Part shown: positions 1 through 8,845 of the stretch, piece after piece
How positions within the stretch are numbered: position 1 is the stretch's first letter
Layout: each line of letters starts with the position of its first letter
Origin: an uncultured Prochlorococcus sp.
GTDB lineage: Bacteria > Cyanobacteriota > Cyanobacteriia > PCC-6307 > Cyanobiaceae
Direction: 5' to 3'
DNA length: 58,856 nt
Assembly: GCA_902558895.1 (NCBI GenBank)
Contig: CACEFS010000005.1
Location: forward strand, 1 to 58,856
The notes under the pieces: model-generated
What the model saw: the letters and a program-made list of their open reading frames with translations, nothing else
Database searches by the model: none
What the model was told of the DNA's origin: nothing
Made by a program: the position numbers and the translations under genes

Positions 1-594
1 GATAGATCTTCTCAGTGGATAGCACCTCTATTAAATCCAAAAGTAGGTGAAAAGATTTTAGATGCTTGTGCAGCTCCAGGAAGTAAGTCTACCCACCTTG
101 CGGAATTAACAAATGATAGTGCTGAAATCATTGCCGTAGATAGATCAGCAAAAAGATTGAAAATACTGCAATCAAATTTAGAAAGGTTAAATTTGAAATC
201 TGTTAATACTCTTAAGGCTGATGCTACGAGTTTGATTGAATTAAATCCTAAGTTTATATCTTATTTTGATAAGATTTTATTAGATGCTCCATGTTCAGGC
301 ATTGGAACTCTTTCTAGGAATCCAGATTCTAGATGGTCTTTAAGTAAAGAAAAAATAAAATCTTTAACTTTATTACAGGAAAAACTTTTGGAGAGTATTT
401 TACCTCTTTTGAAAAAAGATGGTACTTTAGTTTATTCAACTTGTACTATTTGTCCTGATGAAAATAATTTATTAATTGAACGATTTATTGGAAAAAACAA
501 AACTTTAAAATTGGTTAGCCAAAAGCAAATTTTACCTAGCTTGGATTATCCTGGTGATGGATTTTATTCTGCAATAATTTCTTATAAATCTTAA
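1..594 (+). CDS. rsmB: 16S rRNA (cytosine-5) methyltransferase, C-terminal part (window-truncated)
   Basis: The reading frame is open from base 1, so the 5' end lies outside the window; the visible part is the SAM-dependent catalytic domain. An early DACAAPGSKS segment is motif I (SAM binding). DAPCSGIGTLSRNPD carries the PC motif of motif IV, and STCTICPDEN carries the TC motif with the catalytic cysteine of motif VI. This pairing is diagnostic of Sun/RsmB-type RNA m5C methyltransferases, which methylate C967 of 16S rRNA. The N-terminal NusB-like domain that would separate RsmB from other Nol1/Nop2/Sun members is not visible, so the paralogue assignment is inferred from the catalytic domain alone. 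An internal TTG at 157 is in frame but lies inside the SAM domain and is not a credible start. Confidence 0.85.
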   Translation, partial: DRSSQWIAPLLNPKVGEKILDACAAPGSKSTHLAELTNDSAEIIAVDRSAKRLKILQSNLERLNLKSVNTLKADATSLIELNPKFISYFDKILLDAPCSGIGTLSRNPDSRWSLSKEKIKSLTLLQEKLLESILPLLKKDGTLVYSTCTICPDENNLLIERFIGKNKTLKLVSQKQILPSLDYPGDGFYSAIISYKS

Positions 595-603
595 AAATAT
601 AAT

Positions 604-2382
604 TTATTTTTTAATTGGAATTTCATAAATTTCAGATATGAACTTCTTCCATAAATAAGCTGCATTCCCACTAGATAATTCAGATTCTTTGTTATCGTCA
701 TAACCTATCCAGATCCCTGTTGTAAGGTTATCAATGGAACCAATAAACCAGAGATCTTTATTTCCATCAGATGTTCCTGTTTTTCCATAAATTTTCTTTC
801 CTTTTATAAAGGCTGCTTTTGAAGTTCCTTCTTTTACAGATTTTTCAAGAAGTTTATTTATTTTCTTGTTTATTTTTAAATCTAATATTTTCTTGGAAAT
901 AGATTTATTTTCCCAAATAGGTTGTTTTTTAAATGATTCTATTTTTTCTATGATTTCGGGGCTTTGAATCTTGCCATTATTGTTTATTGCAGAATATGCA
1001 TTTGTGATGTTTAAAAGATTATCTCCGTAGGCGCCAATAGCTAATGATGGGAATTCCTCAAACTCTTGCTCGTAACCTAGTCCAAATGAATTCGCTAAAT
1101 TAATAATATTTTTTAAGCCGATTTTTTTTGTTATTGATATTGGAACGATATTTGATGAACTTTTAAATGATTCAATCAAAGATATTGAACCTCTATAGTC
1201 TTCTGAAAAATTTTTTGGGCAATAACTTTCCCAGCATATTGGTAAGTCTTCAAATTTATCTCTTAATTTTATTCCTTCTATTAATGCAGCAGCATAAGGG
1301 ATTATTTTAAAAGTAGAACCTAAAGGTCTTACAGATGAAATCACTCTATTGTATTCATTAATTGATGGATTTTTGCTGGTTATCATTGTCCTGATTAGTC
1401 CAGTGTTTGATTCGAGAGATAACAGACCAAATTCAAGTTCTTTAGGCCCTGCGTATCTTGATATTTTTTGACCTTTTTCTTGCCAATCTTTGTTGATAGA
1501 AGATTTAATTCTTAAAAACTTATAATCATTTTTACTTCCAATTTTTTTATCTGTTTCCTGAAGAATAAAGTTTATTAGTAATTTATCATCTAAAAAATTA
1601 TCAGCTTTTTGATAATTTAAGTTTATTTTTTCTTTAATAGCCTTATTTTTATTTGCAAGAGAAATATATCCATCAACAAACATTGATTCAAGAACTTTAT
1701 TTCTACTTTTAATAGCTAGTTCTAAATTTTGATAGGGTGAATAAATTGATGGAGCTGGAGCTAATCCGGCAATTAATGCGATCTCTGATAATGTCAATTC
1801 TTCTATAAATTTTCCAAAATAAACTTGGGCAGCCTCGTTTACCCCATATGCTCCTGATCCTAGATAAATATTATTTAAATATAATTTTAAAATTTGATTT
1901 TTGTTATATCTAAATTCAAGTATGAGTGATATAAATATTTCTTTGATTTTTCTTTGAAAACTTAAATCATTATTTAAAAAAAGTAATCTGGCAACTTGTT
2001 GAGTAATCGTACTTCCTCCTTCTTTAACATAACCACTTCTAATATTTTGAATAAGGGCACGAGAAATACTTTTTAAATCTATTCCATTATGTTTATAAAA
2101 TCTTTTATCCTCAGAGGATATAAAAGAATGTTTAAGAAAAAATGGAATTTTATGATAACTATTATCTATTTCAAATTTGCGGCTTAATTTGCTTAGTATC
2201 CTATTATCAGAAGATGATATTACGTAAGAATATTTAGTTCCCCGAGACTTTTTATTTTTAAAAACGTCAAATTTTAAGGTACTAAATATTAGACTAAAAA
2301 AATAAAAAGATATTCCAGAAAAAATTAATATTGGAATTATTAAAAAAATAGATTTGAATTTAACCTTTTGCACCTTAAGCAA
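604..2382 (-). CDS. Bifunctional penicillin-binding protein (class A, PBP1-type)
   Basis: A murein polymerase that makes glycan strands and cross-links them on the periplasmic face of the inner membrane. An N-terminal membrane anchor spans about residues 12-34. The family-51 glycosyltransferase domain has catalytic Glu91 in EDKRFYKHNGID and the GGSTITQQ motif at 122-129. The transpeptidase domain has the SXXK motif STFK with nucleophile Ser356, SSN at about 409-411, and KTGT at 534-537. All catalytic motifs are intact and the 592-residue length is normal for a compact class A PBP. The longest start is TTG at 2382, overlapping the chlG stop by 8 bp. A GTG three codons later (2373) would leave the genes almost abutting, so the true start is uncertain. 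It probably shares a transcript with chlG. Confidence 0.9.
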   Translation of the reverse strand: MLKVQKVKFKSIFLIIPILIFSGISFYFFSLIFSTLKFDVFKNKKSRGTKYSYVISSSDNRILSKLSRKFEIDNSYHKIPFFLKHSFISSEDKRFYKHNGIDLKSISRALIQNIRSGYVKEGGSTITQQVARLLFLNNDLSFQRKIKEIFISLILEFRYNKNQILKLYLNNIYLGSGAYGVNEAAQVYFGKFIEELTLSEIALIAGLAPAPSIYSPYQNLELAIKSRNKVLESMFVDGYISLANKNKAIKEKINLNYQKADNFLDDKLLINFILQETDKKIGSKNDYKFLRIKSSINKDWQEKGQKISRYAGPKELEFGLLSLESNTGLIRTMITSKNPSINEYNRVISSVRPLGSTFKIIPYAAALIEGIKLRDKFEDLPICWESYCPKNFSEDYRGSISLIESFKSSSNIVPISITKKIGLKNIINLANSFGLGYEQEFEEFPSLAIGAYGDNLLNITNAYSAINNNGKIQSPEIIEKIESFKKQPIWENKSISKKILDLKINKKINKLLEKSVKEGTSKAAFIKGKKIYGKTGTSDGNKDLWFIGSIDNLTTGIWIGYDDNKESELSSGNAAYLWKKFISEIYEIPIKK

Positions 2383-3322
2383 CTAAAAAACTATGTCCTA
2401 TCGCTAAAGCTGTAACTAACATTCCAGTTATAAGGAACGGTTGGGCACTTGCTTGATATTTGACATCAAACTTTAAAGGATCTCTTAGTAACCACATATC
2501 TTGAAATGTAATTTGTGGAATTACCAATAAAACCAAAATTACAGAGGCTAAATGTTGACCAATAATGACTAATACTACAACCATTGCTAATTGAAAAATG
2601 TCAATTAGTCCTGCACTTATTCTACTTGCATTTTTAATTCCAAATACTACTGGTAGAGAATTTAAGCCTAGCTTTGAGTCTCCTTCAACACTTTTGAAAT
2701 CATTAATAACAGCAATTCCAAGTCCTGAGAGGCTATAAGCAAGTGTTAGTATCGCCGTCACGATAGTTAATTTCCCAAACAAGGCTTGTCCTGCCCACCA
2801 TGGTAAAGCTATATAAGATGCTCCTAATGCATAATTTCCAAGCCAACCATTCTGTTTTAATTTGAGTGGTGGAGCAGAATATATATAACTAACAAAGGAA
2901 CCTCCTAATGCCAAAAGTAAGACGGAGGGGAAGCTGTGCTTAGCATATAAATCTAATAGAAAAGCAACTATTAAACCAGCTATAAGTAATACCCAGATTT
3001 GTATTTTTACATCTTTAATTGAAATTTTGCCAGAAGGAATTGGTCTATTTGGTTCATTAATTGCATCAATTTCTTTATCAAAAAAATCATTTATGGTTTG
3101 GGTATAACCAGCCAAAAGTGGTCCACTCATCAACATACATGCCAATGAAGCTAGAACATTACTAAATGTCCATTCAAAATTCCCACTTGCAGCTGCTCCA
3201 CAAATAACCCCCCATATTAAAGGGATCCACGTTATGGGTTTCATTAACTGTACGCGGAGTTTCCATATGCTTGATGTTTCAGAGGCACCCTTAATTCCTA
3301 ATAGTTGTTTTGGATCATTCAC
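2375..3322 (-). CDS. chlG: Chlorophyll a synthase (geranylgeranyl/phytyl transferase)
   Basis: Esterifies (divinyl-)chlorophyllide with a geranylgeranyl or phytyl tail in the last step of chlorophyll synthesis, in the thylakoid or inner membrane. It is a UbiA-superfamily integral membrane protein of 315 residues with multiple hydrophobic helices. The first Asp-rich prenyl-diphosphate site is QTINDFFDKEIDAINEPNRP, in the spacing typical of ChlG. The second Asp-containing loop is VINDFKSVEGDSKLGLNSLP. The extended N-terminus (KQLLGIKGASETSSIWKLRVQLMKPITW) is ChlG-like rather than UbiA-like. It lies directly downstream of the small DUF2862 gene and upstream of a PBP on the same strand. Confidence 0.95.
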   Translation of the reverse strand: MNDPKQLLGIKGASETSSIWKLRVQLMKPITWIPLIWGVICGAAASGNFEWTFSNVLASLACMLMSGPLLAGYTQTINDFFDKEIDAINEPNRPIPSGKISIKDVKIQIWVLLIAGLIVAFLLDLYAKHSFPSVLLLALGGSFVSYIYSAPPLKLKQNGWLGNYALGASYIALPWWAGQALFGKLTIVTAILTLAYSLSGLGIAVINDFKSVEGDSKLGLNSLPVVFGIKNASRISAGLIDIFQLAMVVVLVIIGQHLASVILVLLVIPQITFQDMWLLRDPLKFDVKYQASAQPFLITGMLVTALAIGHSFLVA

Positions 3323-3330
3323 TTTAGTCT

Positions 3331-3555
3331 TTAACCTTTCTCAATTTCTTCTGGGAAAAACCAATTTTGCTCACCATTCTGAAATTTTGCGGTGATCCCA
3401 ATACTCCTGCCGTCTGTCATTTTATAGCCTGTTATTACGGCTTTCGGATTAGAGGATATTTGATCAATTAATTTAGCTGGTAGTCTATCTTTTACTTTGT
3501 TAATGTTAATTTTAATTTTACTACCAATTTTGGGTAATAATTTTGTTTCAGCCAT
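3331..3555 (-). CDS. Small DUF2862-type protein
   Basis: A 74-residue soluble protein rich in Lys and Ile with no membrane segment. The C-terminal half, with DGRSIGITAKFQNG followed by NWFFPEEIE, resembles the cyanobacterial DUF2862 family, which looks like a small beta-barrel of unknown function. It lies only 8 bp upstream of chlG on the same strand, so co-transcription is likely and a link to pigment or thylakoid biology is possible but unproven. It is divergent from hisF across about 60 bp. Confidence 0.75.
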   Translation of the reverse strand: MAETKLLPKIGSKIKININKVKDRLPAKLIDQISSNPKAVITGYKMTDGRSIGITAKFQNGEQNWFFPEEIEKG

Positions 3556-3614
3556 AAGAGGTAAAATGGAAGTTATTATGCAAGATTAACAGCATTTGGA
3601 CAATTTTTACTAAA

Positions 3615-4385
3615 ATGGTAGCTCTTCGTTTAATTCCTTGTTTAGATGTCGCCCATGGCAGAGTGGTTAAAGGTGTAAATTTTGTTAACTTGAGAGATTC
3701 TGGCGATCCTGTTGAATTGGCTTGTAGGTATTCTGATGAGGGCGCAGATGAATTAGTATTCTTAGATATTAGAGCTAGTGTAGAAAATAGAAATACATTA
3801 GTTGACCTCGTCTCTAGGACCGCAAAATCAGTAAAAATCCCATTTACAGTAGGTGGAGGAATAGATTCTGTTTCTTCAATTAATGATCTTTTAAGAGCTG
3901 GAGCAGACAAAGTGAGTTTGAATTCTTCTGCTGTTAGAAATCCAGATTTAATTTCCAAAAGTTCTAGAGAATTTGGTAATCAATGTATCGTGATAGCAAT
4001 TGATGCTAAAAGAAAATTTAATAAGACTGATGAATGGGAGGTATATGTAAAAGGAGGGAGAGAAAATACTGGAATAGATGTATTAAGTTGGGCAAAGAAA
4101 GTTGAGGAGTTAGGAGCAGGGGAAATTTTGCTTACTTCAATGGATGGGGATGGTACGCAGAATGGATATGATTTACATCTGACTGAATCTGTTACCAATA
4201 TTGTTAATATTCCAGTGATTGCTTCTGGAGGAGCAGGTTGTTTAGAAGATATCTATGATGTTTTCAATGAAGGCAGGGCATCTGCCGCACTTTTAGCATC
4301 ATTACTTCATGATAAGAAACTTACTCTACAAGAAATAAAAACTTTCCTTCTCGAAAAAAATCTTCCAATTAGACCATATGAATAA
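3615..4385 (+). CDS. hisF: Imidazole glycerol phosphate synthase, cyclase subunit HisF
   Basis: With HisH it converts PRFAR plus ammonia to imidazole glycerol phosphate and AICAR in histidine synthesis, in the cytoplasm. The 256-residue TIM barrel is full length. N-terminal [16 protein letters not shown] carries the catalytic Asp near residue 11, IAIDAKR carries the second catalytic Asp near 130, and the phosphate-binding loops VGGGI and ASGGAG are present. It starts with ATG at 3615. No hisH is adjacent, which is usual for the scattered histidine genes of cyanobacteria. Confidence 0.96.
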   Translation: MVALRLIPCLDVAHGRVVKGVNFVNLRDSGDPVELACRYSDEGADELVFLDIRASVENRNTLVDLVSRTAKSVKIPFTVGGGIDSVSSINDLLRAGADKVSLNSSAVRNPDLISKSSREFGNQCIVIAIDAKRKFNKTDEWEVYVKGGRENTGIDVLSWAKKVEELGAGEILLTSMDGDGTQNGYDLHLTESVTNIVNIPVIASGGAGCLEDIYDVFNEGRASAALLASLLHDKKLTLQEIKTFLLEKNLPIRPYE

Positions 4386-4426
4386 AAATTTAATTTAATA
4401 CCAAAAAATAAGTTAAAAATTTAAAA

Positions 4427-5128
4427 ATGAAATTCACAAAAACTATCGAAGTCAAAAATATATTTAATAAAATTTCTTATAAATATGACTTTTTAAATAA
4501 TCTGTTAAGTTTTGGGCTGCACAGATTATGGAAAAGGAAATTAGTTAATTTATTGGAACCTTTAAATGGCGAAAATTGGGCTGATTTATGCTGTGGAACT
4601 GGAGATTTAGCATTCTTAATTTCTGAGAGAGTTAGTCCAAGGGGTTCAATTACTGGGATTGACAGTGCAGAAGATATTTTAAATATTGCAAAAAATAAAT
4701 CAGAGCTAAAAAAAAATAAATTTATTAAGTGGGAAATTAAAGATGTATTAGAAATTAATGATTATTCAAAAAATTTTGATGGGATTTGTATGTCATATGG
4801 ACTTAGAAACTTAAATAATGTTGAAGAAGGAATAAAAAAAGTTTTTGATCTTTTGAAGGATAAGGGAAGGGCAGGATTTTTGGATTTTAATCACTCAACA
4901 AGAAATTCTTTATCCAATATTTTTCAGAAAATTTATTTGAGATTAATTGTAGTAACCATTTCGCGGCTTTTTAATTTAGGTCCAGAGTACGAATATATTG
5001 AAAAAAGTATTCGTAATTTTCCAAAGAAAAATGAGCTTATAAATATTGCTAAGGAAGTTGGATTTAAAAAAGCTGAATATAGGACTATTTTGTGGGGGCA
5101 AATGGGAATACTAATTTTAGTTAAATAA
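4427..5128 (+). CDS. menG: Demethylphylloquinone methyltransferase (MenG/UbiE family)
   Basis: A SAM-dependent C-methyltransferase of the UbiE/COQ5 family, 233 residues. N-terminal FNKISYKYDFLNNLLSFGLHRLWK is the UbiE signature region. DLCCGTGDLAF is the SAM-binding motif I, and YGLRNL and RAGFLDF are family motifs. In cyanobacteria this enzyme methylates 2-phytyl-1,4-naphthoquinone to phylloquinone, the photosystem I secondary acceptor. That is why I prefer MenG over ubiquinone synthesis, which these organisms lack. It lies 41 bp after hisF and may be read through from it. It converges with the DciA-like gene with only 5 bp between stops. Confidence 0.9.
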   Translation: MKFTKTIEVKNIFNKISYKYDFLNNLLSFGLHRLWKRKLVNLLEPLNGENWADLCCGTGDLAFLISERVSPRGSITGIDSAEDILNIAKNKSELKKNKFIKWEIKDVLEINDYSKNFDGICMSYGLRNLNNVEEGIKKVFDLLKDKGRAGFLDFNHSTRNSLSNIFQKIYLRLIVVTISRLFNLGPEYEYIEKSIRNFPKKNELINIAKEVGFKKAEYRTILWGQMGILILVK

Positions 5129-5133
5129 AGAAT

Positions 5134-5619
5134 TTAGTTTTTTATTTTTCTCCAACAAAAAGAGCACTTTCCCCACCTTTTGATTTCTCCCTCAGGAGTA
5201 GGGGAATTACAAAGAGTACAAATGCACATATTATTTTGATTGATTCTGCTTGGATGCTTTGCCCAAACTATCTTTGCATTAGTAGCTTTGATATTTTTAT
5301 TTTTAATTTCATAATTTTGTATTATTTTTATTTCATTCAAAGTTATTCCAATTTTCTCTATTCGCTCTTTTAATTTATGCTTGTTATAGATTAAAGCTTG
5401 GCGCCACTGTGGATGATTTACTGCAATAGTAAGTATTTTTTTTTCAATATTTAATGGTTTACATTCTTGAGATAGTTCTAATCCGATTAAGTTCTTCCAG
5501 TTTTCGTTGATTTTAGAGAGTTTATCTAAGTCTCCGCAGGATTTTTTGAAATTATCAAGACAAATTTTTAATGGATGTGGATTCCTTCTATTCACTATTG
5601 GCAAATACTTTTTGTCCAA
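5134..5619 (-). CDS. DUF721/DciA-like protein with C-terminal zinc ribbon
   Basis: A 161-residue protein. The central part (about residues 20-105) matches the DUF721/DciA pattern: a basic helix, then IEKKILTIAVNHPQWRQAL, in which the VxHPxWxQxL-like core is the family hallmark. DciA proteins are ancestral loaders of the replicative helicase DnaB. Appended at the C-terminus is CICTLCNSPTPEG followed by KCSFCWRK, two Cys-x2-Cys pairs forming a probable zinc ribbon. The replication role is inferred from the family. The zinc ribbon suggests an additional nucleic-acid or protein contact. Confidence 0.75.
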   Translation of the reverse strand: MDKKYLPIVNRRNPHPLKICLDNFKKSCGDLDKLSKINENWKNLIGLELSQECKPLNIEKKILTIAVNHPQWRQALIYNKHKLKERIEKIGITLNEIKIIQNYEIKNKNIKATNAKIVWAKHPSRINQNNMCICTLCNSPTPEGEIKRWGKCSFCWRKIKN

Positions 5620-5694
5620 TTTGTAAAATTTACTTATTAAGACTAAAGTTAATCTAATCTTTTAAAAGATGCTCGTTGTTTTAATAAAAAATTT

Positions 5695-6444
5695 GTGAAA
5701 GTTATTGGACCTGCAGCTAAGACAGTTTTTTATTTAAAAAAAATTCAGGGTCAATATCCAACCTGGACACTTCATTACAAAATAAAATGTAAAAGTACCG
5801 AAAATGAGCTAACAAACTTTTTTGAATATTCTGAAATAAAGAAAAATCAGCCTGTAGCTATAATCGCAAGAGAACAGTTCTCAGGGGTTGGTCAAAACTC
5901 AAAAACTTGGATTTCACCAAAAGGCGGGATTTGGTTAAGTGCAGCTTACCCAATATTTTCAAAAGAATTTGAATGTCAAATATTTAATTTGTCTTTAGGT
6001 ATTAAGTTATGTGAAATGCTTAGACAAGAGAATATAAATGTTTGTTTGAAATGGCCAAATGATATTTTTTTTGGTTCAAAAAAGTTGATTGGATTTGTAC
6101 CGAGGGTTATAACAAGAGGCAAAGAAATTATCTATGTAAGAGTGGGAATTGGCATGAATGTTTTAAATCGCACTCCATCGGAAGGTATTTCATTATCAAA
6201 AGTACTTCAAACTAAGAATATTAATCAACATTTTTGGACAGCTAAAGTTCTTAAAGCTTTTAATGATTCAACTGAATTTAATAAGAATAAAGAATATGTG
6301 ATCAAATCTGCAAATAAGTTTCTTAATAAAAGTTTTTTACCTAGTGGTTATTGTCCTAATACATGGAAAATTAAAGATATTGATTCTAATGGGAATTTAA
6401 GAATTGAGAATGAAACTCAACTGAAAGTAATTAGAAGGTTTTGA
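5695..6444 (+). CDS. birA: Biotin--[acetyl-CoA-carboxylase] ligase (BirA-like, no HTH)
   Basis: Activates biotin as biotinoyl-AMP and attaches it to the BCCP subunit of acetyl-CoA carboxylase. The 249-residue protein is a group I ligase without the N-terminal repressor helix-turn-helix. It is recognised by VCLKWPNDIFFGSKKLIGF, which contains the conserved KWPND segment with the catalytic lysine, and by ISPKGGIWLSA. The glycine/arginine-rich biotin-AMP loop (usually GRGRxGRxW) is degenerate here, reading SGVGQNSKTW. The start is GTG at 5695. The degenerate loop makes activity worth testing, but the rest of the fold is intact. Confidence 0.82.
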   Translation: MKVIGPAAKTVFYLKKIQGQYPTWTLHYKIKCKSTENELTNFFEYSEIKKNQPVAIIAREQFSGVGQNSKTWISPKGGIWLSAAYPIFSKEFECQIFNLSLGIKLCEMLRQENINVCLKWPNDIFFGSKKLIGFVPRVITRGKEIIYVRVGIGMNVLNRTPSEGISLSKVLQTKNINQHFWTAKVLKAFNDSTEFNKNKEYVIKSANKFLNKSFLPSGYCPNTWKIKDIDSNGNLRIENETQLKVIRRF

Positions 6445-6446
6445 AT

Positions 6447-7133
6447 TTAATTAACTTTTAATTCAACTATTCTTCCATCCTTAAATTTGGCTATTTTTTT
6501 TGCGCGATTTGCAACTTCATCTTCGTGGGTAACTAAAACTATAGTTATTCCAGATTCATGCAGTTTGTCAAAAAGATCTAATACATCTTCAGTGGTTTTT
6601 GAATCTAGTGCTCCAGTAGGTTCGTCTGCTAGCAAAATTGCGGGGTTATTGATAATAGCTCTCGCTATAGCAACTCGTTGTTGTTGACCTCCAGATAATT
6701 GATTTGGACGATTATTCATCCTTTCTGAAAGGCCAACTTTTTTTAAGGCATTCTTACCTCGCTCTAATCTTTGTTCAGGATCAATACCAGCATAAATCAT
6801 GGGCAAAGTTACGTTTTCAAGTGCAGTTGCGTCTGAAAGAAGATGAAATTGTTGAAAAACGAAGCCTAATTTTTGGTTACGAATTTCCGCGAGATCATCA
6901 TCAGATAAATTTTCAACAGGAATACCATTTAATTTATAAATACCTTCAGATGGTCTATCTAGACAACCAATAATATTCATAGCTGTACTTTTGCCTGAGC
7001 CACTAGCTCCCATTACAGCTAAATAATCACCTTTATAAATTTCTAAGTTTATGCTATCTAAGGCTTTAACAGTTAGATGTTCTTTCCCATATGTTTTAGA
7101 TATATTTTCTAAACTTGCGACTTTCTTAGACAT
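6447..7133 (-). CDS. ABC transporter ATPase, MacB/LolD/DevA-type
   Basis: A 228-residue ABC nucleotide-binding subunit with Walker A GASGSGKST, Q-loop FVFQQFHLL, signature LSGGQQQRVAIA, Walker B ILLADEPTGALD and switch His in VTHED. The overall pattern (AMNIIGCLDRPSEG, LSDDDLAEIRN) places it in the MacB/LolD/DevA subfamily, which powers efflux or lipoprotein and glycolipid export with FtsX-like permeases. No permease is adjacent, so the substrate is unknown. It lies 16 bp downstream of ndhB on the same strand and may be co-transcribed with it. Its stop converges on birA with 2 bp between. Confidence 0.85.
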   Translation of the reverse strand: MSKKVASLENISKTYGKEHLTVKALDSINLEIYKGDYLAVMGASGSGKSTAMNIIGCLDRPSEGIYKLNGIPVENLSDDDLAEIRNQKLGFVFQQFHLLSDATALENVTLPMIYAGIDPEQRLERGKNALKKVGLSERMNNRPNQLSGGQQQRVAIARAIINNPAILLADEPTGALDSKTTEDVLDLFDKLHESGITIVLVTHEDEVANRAKKIAKFKDGRIVELKVN

Positions 7134-7149
7134 TTATCGAAAAATTTTT

Positions 7150-8670
7150 CTAGGAAATATTGTTTGCAGTAGCAATAATATCTTGTAAGAAAGGAGTTTC
7201 TGAAACTGCGGTATTGGCTAATTTAAAAAGAGGATTAGAAAGGATTCCTCCAAGAGCAGTTACTGCCACGCAAGTATAAAGTGCAATTCTTAAGGGAGGC
7301 AATCCTACAATTCCCCAGTTAATCTCAGGATATGATTTGACGATTTCAGAGGCTTCCTGTGGTTCTTTAACTACCATCATTTTTATAACTGAAATGTAGT
7401 AATAAATAGATATAACTGAAGTAACTAATCCAACGATTACTAATAGATATTGATGATTTGCCCAACCTGCAAAGAACAAATAGATCTTTCCAAAAAATCC
7501 TAACATTGGAGGTAAACCTCCAAGAGATAAGAGACAAAGGCTTAAACCTAATGTGATGAGAGGATCTTTTTGGTAAAGTCCAGAGTAATCAAGAATTCTG
7601 TCAGAACCAGTTCTTAGTGAGAAAAGTATTACACATGAAAATGCTCCTAAATTCATAAATAAATATGCAGCCAAATATAAAACAGCAGCTGATAAACCAT
7701 CTTGTGTACCAGATACTATTCCTATCATTACGAATCCTGCTTGTCCAATAGAACTGTAAGCTAACATCCTTTTCATTGAGGTTTGAGCTAGCGCTACAAC
7801 ATTTCCTAGAGCCATGCTCAAGATGGCTAAAATAGTAAATAATAGTTTCCATTCTTCATCGAATGAAGAGAAAGTAGTGCTTAATATTCTTATCGCAAAT
7901 GCAAAACCTGCTGTCTTTGAACCGACGGATAAAAAAGCAACTACAGGTGTAGGTGATCCTTCATAAACATCAGGAGTCCATTGATGAAAGGGAACTGCAG
8001 CGATTTTAAAAGCAACAGTTGACAAGACAAATACGAGAGCCAGGGAAGTGATGAAGGAGGGTTTATTTATAATCTCTAAACCAATAGTTGCTAAGTTTGT
8101 TGAACCACTTAATCCATAAAGAAAAGAGGAGCCATACAAATAGACAGCAGCAGCAGCTGACCCAACAAGCAAGTATTTTAAAGCTGCTTCTGAACTTCTT
8201 GGATCTCTCTTGAGGTAACCAGAAAGTAAGTAACTTGCTACAGATAAAGTTTCCAGAGATATAAATACACTAATAAGGTCAGTAGATCCACACAAAAGCA
8301 TTGCTCCAAGGGTGGCCGAAAGAACTATCGCGGCAAACTCGCCAATTGGGCTACCACTTTGTTCTGTGTAACGCCAACTTATAAGTAAAGAAACTAGGGT
8401 TGATAAAGAAATTATTGCTCTAAATGCGATTGCCAAATTATCTGAATTAAAGGACCCCAGGAATGCGCTTTCTACCGGATTACTCCATTGCAATGCCAAA
8501 CTAACAAGAGAGCTGCCAATTGATAAATAGCATATTATTGGTGCCCATTTTGATGCAGTTTTTTCTCCAGCTAAATCTACAAGAAGTGTTCCAACAATGC
8601 CTAATAAAATAAAAGCCTCTGGAATAATGGCTTGAGCATTTAGATTAATTGTAAAGATTTCGTTGGGCAC
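7150..8670 (-). CDS. ndhB: NAD(P)H-quinone oxidoreductase subunit 2 (NdhB)
   Basis: A proton-pumping membrane subunit of the cyanobacterial NDH-1 complex (cyclic electron flow, respiration, CO2 uptake) in the thylakoid. The 506-residue protein has about 14 hydrophobic helices. Typical antiporter-like features include [28 protein letters not shown], where a conserved acidic residue and a Lys-rich loop lie in the proton channel. [21 protein letters not shown] and the later [11 protein letters not shown] segment are also present. The start is ATG at 8670. It is divergent from topA over 175 bp, where an AT-rich promoter region lies. Confidence 0.96.
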   Translation of the reverse strand: MPNEIFTINLNAQAIIPEAFILLGIVGTLLVDLAGEKTASKWAPIICYLSIGSSLVSLALQWSNPVESAFLGSFNSDNLAIAFRAIISLSTLVSLLISWRYTEQSGSPIGEFAAIVLSATLGAMLLCGSTDLISVFISLETLSVASYLLSGYLKRDPRSSEAALKYLLVGSAAAAVYLYGSSFLYGLSGSTNLATIGLEIINKPSFITSLALVFVLSTVAFKIAAVPFHQWTPDVYEGSPTPVVAFLSVGSKTAGFAFAIRILSTTFSSFDEEWKLLFTILAILSMALGNVVALAQTSMKRMLAYSSIGQAGFVMIGIVSGTQDGLSAAVLYLAAYLFMNLGAFSCVILFSLRTGSDRILDYSGLYQKDPLITLGLSLCLLSLGGLPPMLGFFGKIYLFFAGWANHQYLLVIVGLVTSVISIYYYISVIKMMVVKEPQEASEIVKSYPEINWGIVGLPPLRIALYTCVAVTALGGILSNPLFKLANTAVSETPFLQDIIATANNIS

Positions 8671-8778
8671 TTTATTAAATTGGATTAAAGTAGATGTTTG
8701 ATTGTAAGGGTCTAAGAGTTAATCTTAATTTGATTATAATTTGTGAGTATGATTTTTGAAATTTTAAGAAGAAGTTAC

Positions 8779-8804
8779 TTGAAAAACCTTCAAATAATTA
8801 TAAT
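8779..8804 (+). promoter_or_regulatory. Candidate topA promoter
   Basis: A perfect TATAAT (8799-8804) lies about 42 bp upstream of the topA start, with TTGAAA at 8779-8784 as a possible -35. The 14-bp spacing is short of the optimum, and -35 boxes are weakly conserved in Prochlorococcus, so the -10 element is the stronger part of this call. Confidence 0.35.
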
Positions 8805-8845
8805 ATGCCCTAACTGAACAAAAACACCAATTTTTGAAATAAACC

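Noticed and set aside
3548-3958. 136-codon minus-strand frame across the hisF start
   Set aside because: It lies entirely opposite hisF, whose motifs and length are intact; the product has no recognisable pattern.
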